64,000 bases of DNA. It comes from Eleusine coracana subsp. coracana (lineage: Eukaryota; Streptophyta; Magnoliopsida; Poales; Poaceae). Below are positions 42,151 to 53,702 of the stretch, piece after piece. Where the stretch lies: positions 5,580,001 through 5,644,000 of the forward strand of contig CM064422.1 of NCBI GenBank assembly GCA_032690845.1, written 5' to 3'. The notes beneath the pieces are model-generated. The model worked only from the letters and a program-made list of their open reading frames with translations, did no database searches and was not told where the DNA came from. The position numbers were made by a program, and so were the translations under genes. Numbering within the stretch: the stretch's first letter is position 1; every line of letters begins with the position of its first letter.

Positions 42151-45100
42151 ATAGATGGTAGCCTTGTAGCTGTGGGAGGCCGAGTTCTTTGTGTCACTGC
42201 GAAGGGCAAGGACATTGAAGAAGCAAGGGCAAGAGCATATGACGATGTAGATGCTGTTAATTGGCCAGAAGGGTTCGTTAGGCGTGACAGGTTCTGCAAA
42301 GATCGCCTCAACTTGGTCTTTGGTGTGCCTGCAGATGTGAGCAGAGAAACGTTTATCTATCTGTGATCTGTGCACACGCCTCCACGGAGACGTGCACACG
42401 GCCAGAGCCATCAGAGCCATCATCTGCTCCAAACCCACATGGCGCACGAGCCGGAAGTCGTTTTCTTCCGCTACGCTTCCGACGAGATGAGGTGCACGAG
42501 CCTCGCGCCCGGACCGGTCTCTGCTGTTTGCTTCTGGGAGGGTGCGACGCCGACCGACCACGGCACGCCGCCCGGACCCGGCATACAATATCTAATGAGG
42601 TCTCCTTCTTTCCAAGCTTTCGTCCCAGCCTACGCGCCGCCTCCCGGGTTTTCAAGTGTCAGCAGATAGTATATGTCACTAGCCTCTGGCTTTTTTCATA
42701 ATCTAATTCTCCGTTTTCTCTCGACATAATTGTTAATAATCTCACTTGTCAACCCAAGTGTCATTGTCGCTGTCCGCCAGTGACGCACGGCGCTGCTTTT
42801 GATGTATTAGATCGGTTTGACTGAGAGATTAGAGAAAGCTGTTGGTGCTTTACCCTTAAGGAAGCAATGATTCGGAATTGAAAAATGCCGATGCAGGTCG
42901 GTGTGTCTGGTGGATCTACTAGGCAGATCGCTTGCGCTCTTGCAGGATTGGTTCTCTGAGCCTATCCGTTTCTTGGTTCCCATCTCCATTTAGTTCCGGA
43001 AGGTAAATATGTAAATCTTCTGGTTTACCTGTGAATGCAAGTCCTGCAGCTCTTGATCACGTCAGGTTCCAGTCTCGGCGGAGCCATGTTCGGTAAGCGG
43101 AGGCGTCCAGGAACGCTCGAGGTCACTTGACAATCAGCAGGCTCCACTCCAGAGGCTAAAAAAGCATCGCTTCAGTGTTGAGAATCGGAGACACCGTAGC
43201 GTGCTTTTGGGAAAACTGAACATCACGGCACTTTAGTAACATCGTCCCGGGCATCACAAATTTAAGTTCGCTGGTGTCGTCGTCCGCGAGCAACTGCAGG
43301 GTTAGTTCTGGGGAGTAAAAAATCTTGCTTGTTCTTGCTTACCTCGTCCCGTCTCGACTGGCCGAACGAACGAACGCAACGCCGCCCTAGTCGCACGTGG
43401 TTGGTTTTGGTTGGTTGAGAAGCTGAGAAGAGCCCACGGACGATCGCCGCACGGTGCAGGACGACTTGACGGCGCACGTGGCGAAGCTTGTCTGCACGTG
43501 CGCTAGCTGCCTCCGGCGAATCCGTTCGGCTCGCGCGCGGCGACCAGGATCGGGACGGGTCTCCTCCTGTCGTGCGAACACACGCATGCAGGCCCGCCAA
43601 GCGTGTGGAGTCGAGGTCACACGTCTCGTGCACGCGGCACATCCAACCACGGTGACGGTGCCAACATGCGACATGTTGCACGAGCCGGAAGCCCTTTCCT
43701 TGTCCATCACCCGCGGCGCCTGAGCGTGTCACGGCGCGTCTGATGAGATCAGATGGAACCTGCTGGCCGGCCGGCCGCGTCGCGCGACCGACCACGGCAC
43801 GGAGCCGGGGCTCCGGGCCCTCCGACGCGATGTATCAAATTGATCAGCTCTCCTTTCCCTTTCGTGTCCCCAGCCTACTTTTGGTGTACTAGAAAGATTG
43901 GTTTGACTGAGATTACGAGAGAGTTCACACGGCGCTTTGGCCCCAAGGAAGCAATGGTTCGGAATTGAAAAATGCCGAAATGCAGGTCGGTGTACGTCTA
44001 GCCGATCAACTAGTACGCAGACTTGAGCCTATCCGTTTCTTGCTTGGTTGGAAGCGCGGACCAAAAAAGGTGTCTTGTACCCATGAATGCAATTGATAGA
44101 AGTAGCAACATTGCCGCACTTGATCATGAATCGCCCGTCCCAACGATGATTGGCGAGCGGAGCCATCAAAAAATGTTCGAGGTCACTTGACAATCAGCAG
44201 GCTCGCTCCCGGTTGAAAAAGCATTCTGGCTTCAGTCTTCAGGATGAATTGTTTTTTATGGAAAACTGAACATCACGCGTTGTTTTTTATCCAACTCGTG
44301 TCGACCGGATGAACTGTACGAGGTATCCGATAATTCGTTAAAAAGTTTTGGCATCATATACTAGTAGATGATAGAGCTGGTTGGAGTAACATCCCGGGCA
44401 GCACAGATTCAGTTTAGTCTTGTCGTTCCAGCGGATGAGTGCCCTAATGATCCAACTGAGGCACTGAGCTAAAGAAAATGTTCCATCAACTAAGAGAAAA
44501 TAATCCTCAGGGAGGTTCCCAGCCTGATTATTTTTGTTGAGAAAGAGAAAAAATCTGGCTATGTTTCTCTGTCGTAGTCGTAGCCAAAGCCGGTCAAGTG
44601 GACGGATCACGGATGCAGGTTCAGACTTCAGAGGTTCTACCCAAGGTGATTTTTGTAGCTATGCTAGACACGTGGTGAACTGGTTGTGGCTTAGCAAAAA
44701 ATCGAGGTTAAAATAAATCTGCTGAGTTTCCAAAAAGAATAAAAAGCAAAAAACGCTTCTCCCTCTGTTTCTCCGAGAGCAGGGGTCCTCAAATTTGTGC
44801 ATGTGCTGAAAACAACACACGAAAACACACTCAAAGCAACGAAAAAAGACGGACAAAAACAACGTTTTTGTTACGCGCTTGGAGGGGGGAAAGTTTCAGT
44901 CGCGGGAATACGTACTAACTGAAAATATTACGTACTACAAATTTCAAAAAAGATTCTATGGAACACACGAGCGGGCAAGAGATTCCGCTCAAATCCAACA
45001 GAAATTGTGGCTTCTGACAAAGAAAGTCCGCAAAGAAACGAGACACGTTGCAGTCTGTCAGTCGACGATGAGGAAGGCACTAGGCATGAATCCAATAGTG

Positions 45101-45202
45101 ACAGAGACCTGGCCGGCGGTACCAACCAGAGCAGAAACGGCCGCTGGAACATCGTCTGACGGCCGGTTCGCGACCAGGTGTCGGCTTGCGGATCATTCTT
45201 TG
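42150..45202. repeat. Older duplicated block, copy C
   Basis: It is collinear with 18,916-23,638 but with many substitutions and indels. It starts inside the last GAR synthetase exon and lacks 19,053-19,356, the MITE at 19,736-20,136 and the transposon at 21,631-22,933. The part at 42,830-43,440 is a further diverged repeat unit (compare GGAAGCAATGATTCGGAATTG at 42,860 with 43,950). It ends abruptly where the Ty1-copia LTR begins, after GGATCATTCTTTG. No intact gene is present. Confidence 0.85.
42159..42291 (+). pseudogene. GAR synthetase last-exon fragment
   Basis: About 44 codons of the C-domain survive: LVAVGGRVLCVTAKGKDIEE and ARARAYDDVDAVNWPEGFVR. The upstream side is cut by LTR-like sequence and the downstream side by a deletion after GRRD-equivalent codons, so it cannot be functional. 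It dates from the duplication that made copy C. Confidence 0.9.
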
Positions 45203-46193
45203 TGTTGGATAAATTAGCACTTTTAGTTTTATATTAATCCAGTCATAAATCATAAGTATGATTAATAGATTGCATAATAAACTAGACAAGTCTACGCAAG
45301 ATCTAGACAGGTCTATAAAGCCAGACAAAAGCACAGCATCTATCATACTAGCAACATCCATCATAGACAAGCAGACTACAAAAGCTAGTATGGAAGACAT
45401 AGTTTGGGATGAGAGTACGTACGTTTCCTTCTGGACTGGGTAGAGAAGACGACGACGACGTGCAGCACCGTCACGTTGTTGGCGACGGCGGCTGAGACCG
45501 ACTTGACGACGAGGAAGACGAGCCGTGGCGACGAACTTGATGAAGACGAGGAAGCGATTGAGAAGTCACGCAGAACGCTTCCTAGAAACCTTATTCACCC
45601 TCTCCCGGTGCAGGATCACAGAGGACGACGGTTCCGGAGACCTGCTCTCCCGTTCGCCGTTGCACGCCGACTACCGGGATGGAGAAGACTTGGCGGCGCA
45701 ACAATAGCGAGAGGCAAAACCCTAGGTGATTGCGTGATATGATTTGCGGCGGTACCCGTACGTATTTATAGGGAGGAACCGCTAGGGTTGGGCGTCCCGC
45801 AACCGAGTCGGTTACCAGATTAATACGTCGGTTTCCATAATTAAATATATAAAATACGCAGCAAAAAGAAGCCGCGCCCCCGCAAGGCGAGGGACCGAAT
45901 TTCGGCGGACCATTCACGCAGGTGATGCGCGGCCGCGGCCGCGCCCACGCCCCGCCCTGCCCCGCCCCGCCCGGCGAGGCGAGGCGAGCGAGCACGCGCG
46001 TGTGTTCTTCCTTCCTCCCATCCACACACTTGCAAGAGATGCTAGAGCAACCAATCTTATAAGTTGGACTCTCTCCACCTCCACTAGCAATGTGGGACTA
46101 AACCTTTGCACTCCCACCACTCATGAATGGGCCTTTGAGATTTTCTAGAAATTATTGTGAATATTAATGGGCCAAGCCCATATAATTCTAACA
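45203..46193 (-). repeat. Ty1-copia 3' LTR (complete)
   Basis: It begins TGTTGGATAAATTAGC and ends ATAATTCTAACA on the plus strand. The adjacent GGTGAGGGT on the minus strand (about 46194-46203) is a possible polypurine tract. It directly follows copy C sequence. Confidence 0.85.
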
Positions 46194-46733
46194 AACCCTC
46201 ACCAGATCTCAAAGTCCCAACTAGACTTTGCCTCACCCCACTGTTATTTAATATATCAGTGTTTTCAGTGGAGACTATTAAGTTGAACTTCCACCTAGAA
46301 CAATAAGCTATACTCATTCACAACTTGAACAATGGACTACGCCTTGAATTGCAAGTTTTGTGCAAACAAGTTTCACTTACTGTCATAACTGATACTAGAC
46401 CTCCAGTAGGCTTCTCCGCGGGTGGTGCATATAGGTCATACTCCCTTGATCTTTCATGAGCTTAATAGAGATTACCCAAATCTCACAGATTGCGACCTTA
46501 CAACAATCGGGCTCATATAGGTGTATTCATTCAAGAATGTTCTGTAGGACAACATCTTCGCTATTTAAAGCCAACTGAATACATTAAGGCAACAACCATC
46601 CTGCCATACAGATATCGAGAGTAATGCATCGCTTCTTGAGTGGGTCATAAAAGGTTACTCTCATGCTAACCAATAGCTTGTTCTTCCCAGGTCCTACTTC
46701 ACGGGATCTCCGATCACATAGGTTGGGTTACCA

Positions 46734-48298
46734 CTATGGAATAGCATATATGGGTCTCATACCCATCTCCTTCGATGATCTGTCTATCACATTACGTGAC
46801 AGCCCCTTGGTGAATTGATCTGCCAGGTTCTCACCAGTTGAAATATATTCTACTGATATGACTCCAGAGTTTCTCATTTTCCTGACAGACTTCAGACGTC
46901 TCTTAATATGTCTTGATGACTTCATATTGTCCTTAGAATTGTTCACTTTGACTATCACAGTTTGATTGTCACAATTCATGAGGATTGCCGGCACATGTTT
47001 CTCAATAATAGGTAAGTCCATCAAGAGCTCACGTAGCCAATCGGCCTCAACTGTAGCTGTATCTAGTGCGGTAAGCTCTGCTTCCATGGTAGACCTCGTT
47101 AAGATGGTCTGTTTGCATGATCTCCATGAAACAGCAGCACCATCAAGAGTAAATGCATATCCACTCGTGGCATACAACTCATCAGCATCAGATATCCAAT
47201 TGGAATCACTATAGCCCTCTAGTACTGCTGGATATCCAGAATAATGAATTCCATAATCCATAGTACCAACTAAATAGTGCATTACCCGCTCAAGCGCACG
47301 CCAATGATCATCTCCCAGACAAGAAGTAAACCGGCTTAGTTTGCTCACAGCAAACAAGATGTCAGGCCTTGTAGCACTAGCTAAGTACATAAGTGATCCA
47401 ATTATCTGAGAATATCTTAATTGGTCTCTGCCAATTCTCTTATTCTTTCGAAGAATCAAGCTGGGATCATAAGGTGTTGGAGAAGACTTGGTATCCTTGT
47501 AACCGAAACGGTTCAAGAGCTTCTCAACATAATGAGATTGCGTAAGAGTAATCCCATTCTCTCCTTTGATTAGCTTGATGTTCAAGATAACATCAGCCTC
47601 ACCCAGATCCTTCATATCAAAACTTTGGCACAGAAAAGTCTTGACCTCATTGATCACGTCAAGATTTATTCCAAAGATGAGTATGTCATCAACATACAAG
47701 CATAGTATAACTCCCTGACCCCCACCATGGCGGTAGTACACACATTTATCAGTCTTATTGACTGAAAAGCCTGCTGATAGAAGTGTTGAAAATCAAATTT
47801 CTCATGCCACTGCTTAGGAGCTTGTTTCAGACCATACAAAGACTTCAACAACTTACACACCTTGTCTTCTTGACCCTTTATTACAAATCCATCTGGCTGA
47901 TCCATATAGATTTTCTCATCTAACTCTCCATTAAGGTAAGCTGTCTTAACGTCCATCTGATGAACGATAAGACCATGTGAGGCAGCCAGAGCAAGTAATA
48001 CACGAATGGTGGTCAATCTAGCAACAGGTGAATAAGTATCGAAGAAGTCTTCGCCTTCTTTCTGAGTATAACCCTTAGCCACAAGCCGAGCCTTATACTT
48101 GTCAATAGTACCATCAGGCTTAAGCTTTTTCTTGAACACCCATTTACAACCCACAGGTTTGCAACCATATGGCCTTTCGACAACTTCCCAAGTTCTATTA
48201 GAGAGAATAGAGTCCATCTCACTATGAACAACTTCTTTCCAATCATCTGCATCAGGAGATGCATATGCCTCTGAAATGGTTCTAGGAGTATCATCCAC
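46734..48298 (-). pseudogene. Ty1-copia reverse transcriptase and RNase H region, frameshifted
   Basis: 48298-47780 has the start of the RT domain (CKWVFKKKLKPDGTIDKYKA, VHQMDVKTAYLNGEL, LYGLKQAPKQWH). After a frameshift, 47741-46734 holds the catalytic YVDDILIF motif and the RNase H domain (GYSDSNWISD, SRSTMEAELTALDTA-like LTRSTMEAEL). The frame break between the two parts removes function. Confidence 0.85.
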
Positions 48299-48788
48299 AA
48301 GATAAACAGTGAAATCATAGACTTTGCAGTCCTTTGTCTCTTGCTCCTCCTAGGAGCTTCACTATCAATCTCCTCATGGATTGGTTCAAGTGTTTGTTCA
48401 GCATGATCAGAAAATGCATTAGGTTCAGGAGTAGTTTCAACAATCACATCAGAAGATAATCTAGACATGCTATATAAATCTTTCATAGGAAATATGTTCT
48501 CAAAGAAAGTAACATCACGAGACTCCATTAATGAATTAACATGAACATCAGGCACCTCTGATTTAAACACTAAAAATCTATAGGCAATGCTATGATGAGC
48601 ATATCCAAGAAAGATACAATCTACAGTTTTAGGTCCCAACTTACGCTTCTTGTTAATTGGCACGTTAACTTTGGCCAAACAACCCCATGTGCGTAAGTAA
48701 GAGAGCGATGGCTTTCTACCAATCCATTCCTCATATGGAGTCTTCTCCTTATTCTTCATGGGAACTCTATTTAGGACATGACATGATG

Positions 48789-49841
48789 TCAATAAAGCCT
48801 CCCCCACCATGTCTTAGATAATCCAGCCGTGTCTAACATGGAATTAACCAAGTCAGTTAAGGTGCGATTCTTTCTTTCGGCAATCCCGTTTGATTGGGGC
48901 GAATAGGGAGGCGTCCTCTCATGTATCAAACCATATTCCGCACAGAATAAGTCAAACTCATTTGAGAAATACTCGCCACCACGATCGGACCTAATTCTTT
49001 TGATCTTTTTCTCTAGTTGAGTTTCAACTTCAGCCTTATAAATTTTAAAGTAGTTTAGAGCCTCATCTTTAGTTTTTAACAAATAAACATAGCAAAATAT
49101 AGTCGCATCATCAATCAAAGTCATGAAATATCTTTTTCCACCCTCAGTCAATATACCATTCATTTCACAGAGATCTGAATGTATAAGTTCTAGTGGTGCT
49201 AAGTGTCTCTCCTCTGCAGCCTTGTGAGGCTTTCGAGGTTGCTTAGATTGCACACAACTTGAGCACTTAGAACCTTTGACAATGGAAAAATTCGGAATTA
49301 AATTCAAGCTGAAAAGTCGAGACATAGAACCAAAATTTAGATGACATAAACGTGAATGCCAAACACTAGCATCACTCTCATTAACACCATCACAAATATA
49401 GTTCACAGACTTATTGCAATAATCTGAAAGGGAAAAGCAGAACAAGCCTTCGCACTCATAGCCTTTACCAATAAATTGTCCACTCTTAGATACAACAACT
49501 TTATTCGACTCTAGCACTACCTTAAAACCATCCCTACACAAAAGGGAGCCACTAACGAGATTCTTCTTGATAGAAGGGACATGTTGTATGTTCTTCAATT
49601 GGACAATCTTCCCCGAAGTGAACTTCAGCTCGACCGTGCCAACACCATGAACAGAAGCATGTGACCCATTCCCCATTAGGACGGAGGAATCCTGGGCGAC
49701 CTGGTAAGAAGTAAACAAAGAAGCATCAGAACAAACATGAACATTAGCACCAGTATCAAGCCACCAACAAGTAGATTGAAATGCAGAAAAAACATATGAT
49801 AAATTATCATACCCACTATTTTCTCTAGCACTGGTCACCAT
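48789..49841 (-). pseudogene. Ty1-copia protease and integrase region
   Basis: WWLDTGANVHVCSD is the aspartic protease active site. The GAG-pre-integrase HHCC zinc motif follows (WHSRLCHLNFG, CSSCVQSKQ), then the integrase core with the first acidic residue in LIHSDLCEMNG, SDRGGEYFSNEF, and the final Glu in PQSNGIAERKNRTL. The frame ends at 48789 and integrase continues in a shifted frame from 48810 to 48013. Confidence 0.88.
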
Positions 49842-49859
49842 GTTTGCAGACTTCTACTG

Positions 49860-50650
49860 TGGAGGCTTCCTTCCTTTGCGTTCTGGACACTTCTTTGCCT
49901 AATGCTCATTAGAACCGCAAACAAAGCATGCTCTCTTCTCCTTATTCTTCTTCTTGAAGGTAGTGGTATGCTTAGGCTTATTGTTCTTGCCCTTGCCCTT
50001 ACCACCACTGCCATGAGACTGTTGTGGTTGATGCACCATATTGGCTATAGTGTTTCCCTCGTTAACTTTAAAACGTCCATCCTTCTCACGAGCTTTCTCT
50101 TCAACATCAAGAGACGCGATCAAATCTGAGACAGATATGTTCGTCCTCTTGTGTTTAAGAGTAGTGGCAAAATCCCTCCAAGTTGGAGGTAATTTGGCAA
50201 TAATGCCCCCAGCTACAAACTTCTCAGGTACGACGATCTTAAGCAATTCGAGTTCCTTCACTATGCACTGTATCTCATGAGCCTGCGCGACGACAGATTT
50301 GCCATCTACCATCTTAAAATCATGGTACTGCTCAATAACATACAGTTCAGCGCCAGCATCTGAACCACCGTAGTCAGCGATCAGAGCGTCCCACATATCC
50401 TTTGCGACTGTATGATAGATGTAGACATCCTGAAGACGATCTACTAAAACTCTAATAACAGCGCCCAAGAATATTGTGTTGGCTTCACTGTAGGCCTTTT
50501 CCTGATCTGCAGTAAGATCGCCTTCAGGTTTGCCAGTGGACACTCACAACACATTCATGGCAGTAAGCCACAGAGTGACTTTCACTTGCCATCTTTTGAA
50601 GTGCACGCCAGTGAATTTCTCTGGCCTCAGTACATCGACAAATCCAGCCA
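49860..50650 (-). pseudogene. Ty1-copia gag, two nonsense codons
   Basis: Gag starts near 50650 (MAGFVDVLRPEKFTGVHFKR) and breaks at a TGA at 50544-50546, after MNVL. It continues in the same frame to 49899 and stops at a TAG inside the zinc knuckle (CFVCGSNEH, stop, AKKC). Both could be single-base changes of a Trp codon. Confidence 0.85.
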
Positions 50651-50684
50651 TAAAACTAAAGTGCCTACAATAAAGTTTTTGGAT

Positions 50685-51508
50685 TGTTGGATAAATTAGC
50701 ACTTTTAGTTTTATATTAATCCAGTCATAAATCATAAGTATGATTAACAGATTGCATAATAAACTAGACAAGTCTACGCAAGATCTAGACAGGTCTATAA
50801 AGCCAGACAAAAGCACAACATCTACCATACTAGCAACATCCATCATAGACAAGCAGAGTACGAAAGCTAGTATGAAAGACATAGTTTGGGATGAGAGTAC
50901 GTACGTTTCCTTCTGGACTGGGTAGAGAAGGCGACGACGACGTGCAGCACCGTCACGTTGTTGGCGACGGCAGCTGAGACCGACTTGACGACGAGGAAGA
51001 CGAGCCGTGGCGACGAATTTGATGAAGACGAGGAAGCGATCGAGCAGTCGCGCAGAGCGCTTCCCAAAAACCTTATTCGCCCTCTCCCGGTGCAGGATCA
51101 CAGAGGACGACGATTCCAGAGACCTGCTCTCCCGTTCGCCGTTGCACGCTGACTACCAGGATGGAGAAGACTTGGCGGCGCAACAATAGCGAGAGGCAAA
51201 ACTCTAGGTGATTGCGTGATATGATTTGCGGCGGTACCCGTACGTATTTATAGGGAGAACCGCTAGGGTTGGGCGTTCCGCAACCGAGTCGGTTACCATA
51301 TTAATACATCGGTTTCCATAATTAAATATATGGAATACGAAACAAAAAGAAAGTGCAAAAGAAAGCCGTGCCGCCGTAAGGCAAGGGACCGAATTTCGGC
51401 GGACCATTCACGCAGGTGATGCGCGCCTGTGCCCACGCCCGGTGAGGCGAGCGAGCGCGCGTGTGTTCTTCCTTCCTCCCATCCACACACTTGCAAGAGA
51501 TGCTAGAG
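50685..51508 (-). repeat. Ty1-copia 5' LTR, outer 146 bases missing
   Basis: It matches 45203-46047 of the other LTR, with several short indels in the GC-rich part. It stops after GATGCTAGAG, where the other LTR continues with CAACCAATC. The next bases, TGGACGGCCAAGTGGACGG, lead into copy B at 51513. Confidence 0.88.
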
Positions 51509-51512
51509 TGGA

Positions 51513-52588
51513 CGGCCAAGTGGACGGATCACGGATGCAGGTTCAGACTTCAGAAGTTCTACCCAAGGTGATTTTTGTAGCTATGCTAGGCACGTGGTGA
51601 ACTGGTTGTGGCTTAGCAAAGAATCGAGGATAAAATAAATCTGCCAAGTTCCCAAAAAGAATAAAAAGCAAAGAACGCTTCTCCCTCTATTTCTCCGAGA
51701 GCAGGGGTCCTCAAATTTGTGCATGTGCTGAAAACAACACACAAAAACACACTCAAAGCAACGAAAAAAGACGGACGAAAACAACGTTTTTGTTACGTGC
51801 TTGGAGGGGGGAAAGTTTCAATCGCGAGAATACGTACTACCTGAAAATATTACGGACTACAAATTTCAAAAAAGATTTTATGGAACACACGAGCGAGCAA
51901 GAGATTCCGCTCAAATCCAACAGAAATTGTGGCTTCTGGCAAAGAAAGTCCGCAAAGAAACGAGACACGTTGCAGTCTGTCAGTCGACGATGAGGAAGGC
52001 AGCAGTCATGAACCCAATAGTGACAGAGACCTGGCCGGCGGTACCAGCCAGAGCAGAAACGGCCGCTGGAACGTCGTCTGACGGCCGGTTCGCGACCAGG
52101 TGTCGGCTTGCGGATCATTCTTTGTGCGTCGAAATTTGGATCAAAAAGTGTTCTAAGAAAAGGCTAAAGCTGAGCTGGCCGACGTGTTCGCACGCCAGAG
52201 CGCCGGAACTGCACAGGATGCCGCCGCCGGCAATGGCCTCGCGACAGGGGAGGACAGGAGGCGTACGTGCACACAGTGATTTAATCCAAGAGAATCCAAG
52301 GCAAGAACAACCAGCTCATTTGAAATAGATCCGATCCATAGAAGATATATAGTCTAATATATTAATATTTGATTCCTTGATCAAAACCATCATCTCAGCA
52401 AAGGCTTGTTGTTGATTACTCCTTACACATATGTACATCTCATCCCTTTTATCATTATTAAGCAACTAACTCGATCCACAAGGACCCGTGGTGATCAAGA
52501 GCAAATGCTAGTTTCTGATAGTGAGGCAGGAGAAAGACGAGGAAGCGTGCACCTCACATAAAACCAACAGCTAGCGAGCGATCATCAA
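51513..52588. other. Repeat-derived flank of DUF1677 copy B; no gene seen
   Basis: Same content as 23,035-24,110 in copy A. The first 600 bases are the third occurrence of a segment also found at 44,590-45,202. Confidence 0.6.
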
Positions 52589-52951
52589 TCAGATCCCGAC
52601 GGACAAGGCCGACGACGCGTGGTGGCGGTGCTGCCTCGGCGACGGCGACGAGGAGGAGGAGGAGGTCCGCTTGAGGGAGGCGGTGCGCAGCATCTGCCGC
52701 ATGCCGGCGGCGACGCGGCCGGCGGGCCCGCCGCTCATCTTGAGCGTGCGGCAGATGGCCATGTGCGCGCGCACGGCGTCCTCGACGTCCGAGCCGGAGC
52801 CCGCGCACTTGCTGGCCTCGTACTTGACGGCCTCCGAGCACAGCCCGCACAGCCACCTCCCGCCGAAGTAGGCGCGCACGCCGCCGATGTACTCGCCGGT
52901 GCACTCCTCCTCCAGACCGCAGCACTCGCAGCTCACAGACTCCACCTCCAT
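52589..52951 (-). CDS. DUF1677 family protein, copy B
   Basis: The second copy of the 120-codon gene, ATG at 52951-52949 and TGA at 52591-52589. The translated sequence is identical to copy A as far as I can read: the same Cys-rich N-terminal half (CECCGLEEECT, LCGLCSEAVKYEASKC) and Ser/Arg/His-rich tail. The TATA box, leader and about 1 kb of 3' flank are duplicated too, so both copies should share regulation. Identity this high means recent duplication or gene conversion. Function unknown, as for the family. Confidence 0.85.
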   Translation of the reverse strand: MEVESVSCECCGLEEECTGEYIGGVRAYFGGRWLCGLCSEAVKYEASKCAGSGSDVEDAVRAHMAICRTLKMSGGPAGRVAAGMRQMLRTASLKRTSSSSSSPSPRQHRHHASSALSVGI

Positions 52952-53244
52952 GCTTGCTGCTGCTGCTGCTGGTAATGCCACCAAGCAAATCAACTAGAAC
53001 TTGATCTTGCAACAACACGAACACCAGCCGAGCTCGGCCTCCAAGAAAGGTATCTGGTTATAATCAGTCGCTGACCGCGCGAAGAAGCCAACAAGAACGA
53101 ACGATTCGTGTGTGGGTTGATCAACGAAGATGCTAATTTAAGGTTTGGGGAGATGTTCTTGCTTTGCTTGTGAAGCGGAGCTCTGCGCTGTGCTGTATTC
53201 TTCTTCCCTTTGCTTGTGCTGGCTGCTGCTTAGCTTGGCGTGTT

Positions 53245-53252
53245 TATTTATA
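53245..53252 (-). promoter_or_regulatory. TATA box of the DUF1677 gene, copy B
   Basis: TATAAATA on the minus strand, same position relative to the gene as in copy A. Confidence 0.6.
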
Positions 53253-53682
53253 CGGTTTTTCGGGAGAGCAGAAAGAAGAGTATTAATCAACTACTACAGT
53301 ACCGGGCTCCGACGCTGCTGAATGCCTGCATGGCACCTTTCGCTGTCCAACGACCGAGCACAATTAATAATCGCGCATTGTTTTCACAAAAAGAACCCGC
53401 TTTTTCGCACATGGAGGGCACCATCCGATGCACGCTACTACGACTAGTATAGATACGTTTAGGCCAGCGCACTGTTCTGATTTTTCATGAGTTGTAGCCT
53501 TGTAGGACTAAAAGCACGTACTAGGAGTACGCACAGTGTGGCCATGTGTCCCTGCTCTCTTGTGCCCTCGAGCACCGGGAGCAGAGAGACATGTAAGCTG
53601 TTCCGCCGTGTTTGTTCTATTCTACTGTTCGATAGATCCATCGGTTCTGTTCTTGATCAACTTTAATGAATTATCAACATAA

Positions 53683-53702
53683 GGGGGGGGGGGGGGGGGG
53701 GG
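53683..53702. repeat. (G)20 homopolymer
   Basis: Twenty G, four more than the matching run in copy A. Confidence 0.95.

Larger units (their letters stand above)
45203..51508 (-). mobile_element. Ty1-copia LTR retrotransposon, degenerate, truncated 5' LTR
   Basis: The element is on the minus strand. 3' LTR at 45203-46193 (991 bp, TGTTGG...CTAACA on the plus strand); 5' LTR at 50685-51508, which lacks the outer 146 bases. Between them the order is gag, protease, integrase, reverse transcriptase, RNase H, which defines Ty1-copia. The LTRs differ by several indels and scattered substitutions, so the insertion is not recent. The coding region has at least two in-frame stops and several frameshifts. 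No standard initiator-tRNA-Met primer-binding site follows the 5' LTR, and only about 38 bases separate the LTR from the gag ATG, so the leader may be deleted. Confidence 0.93.
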
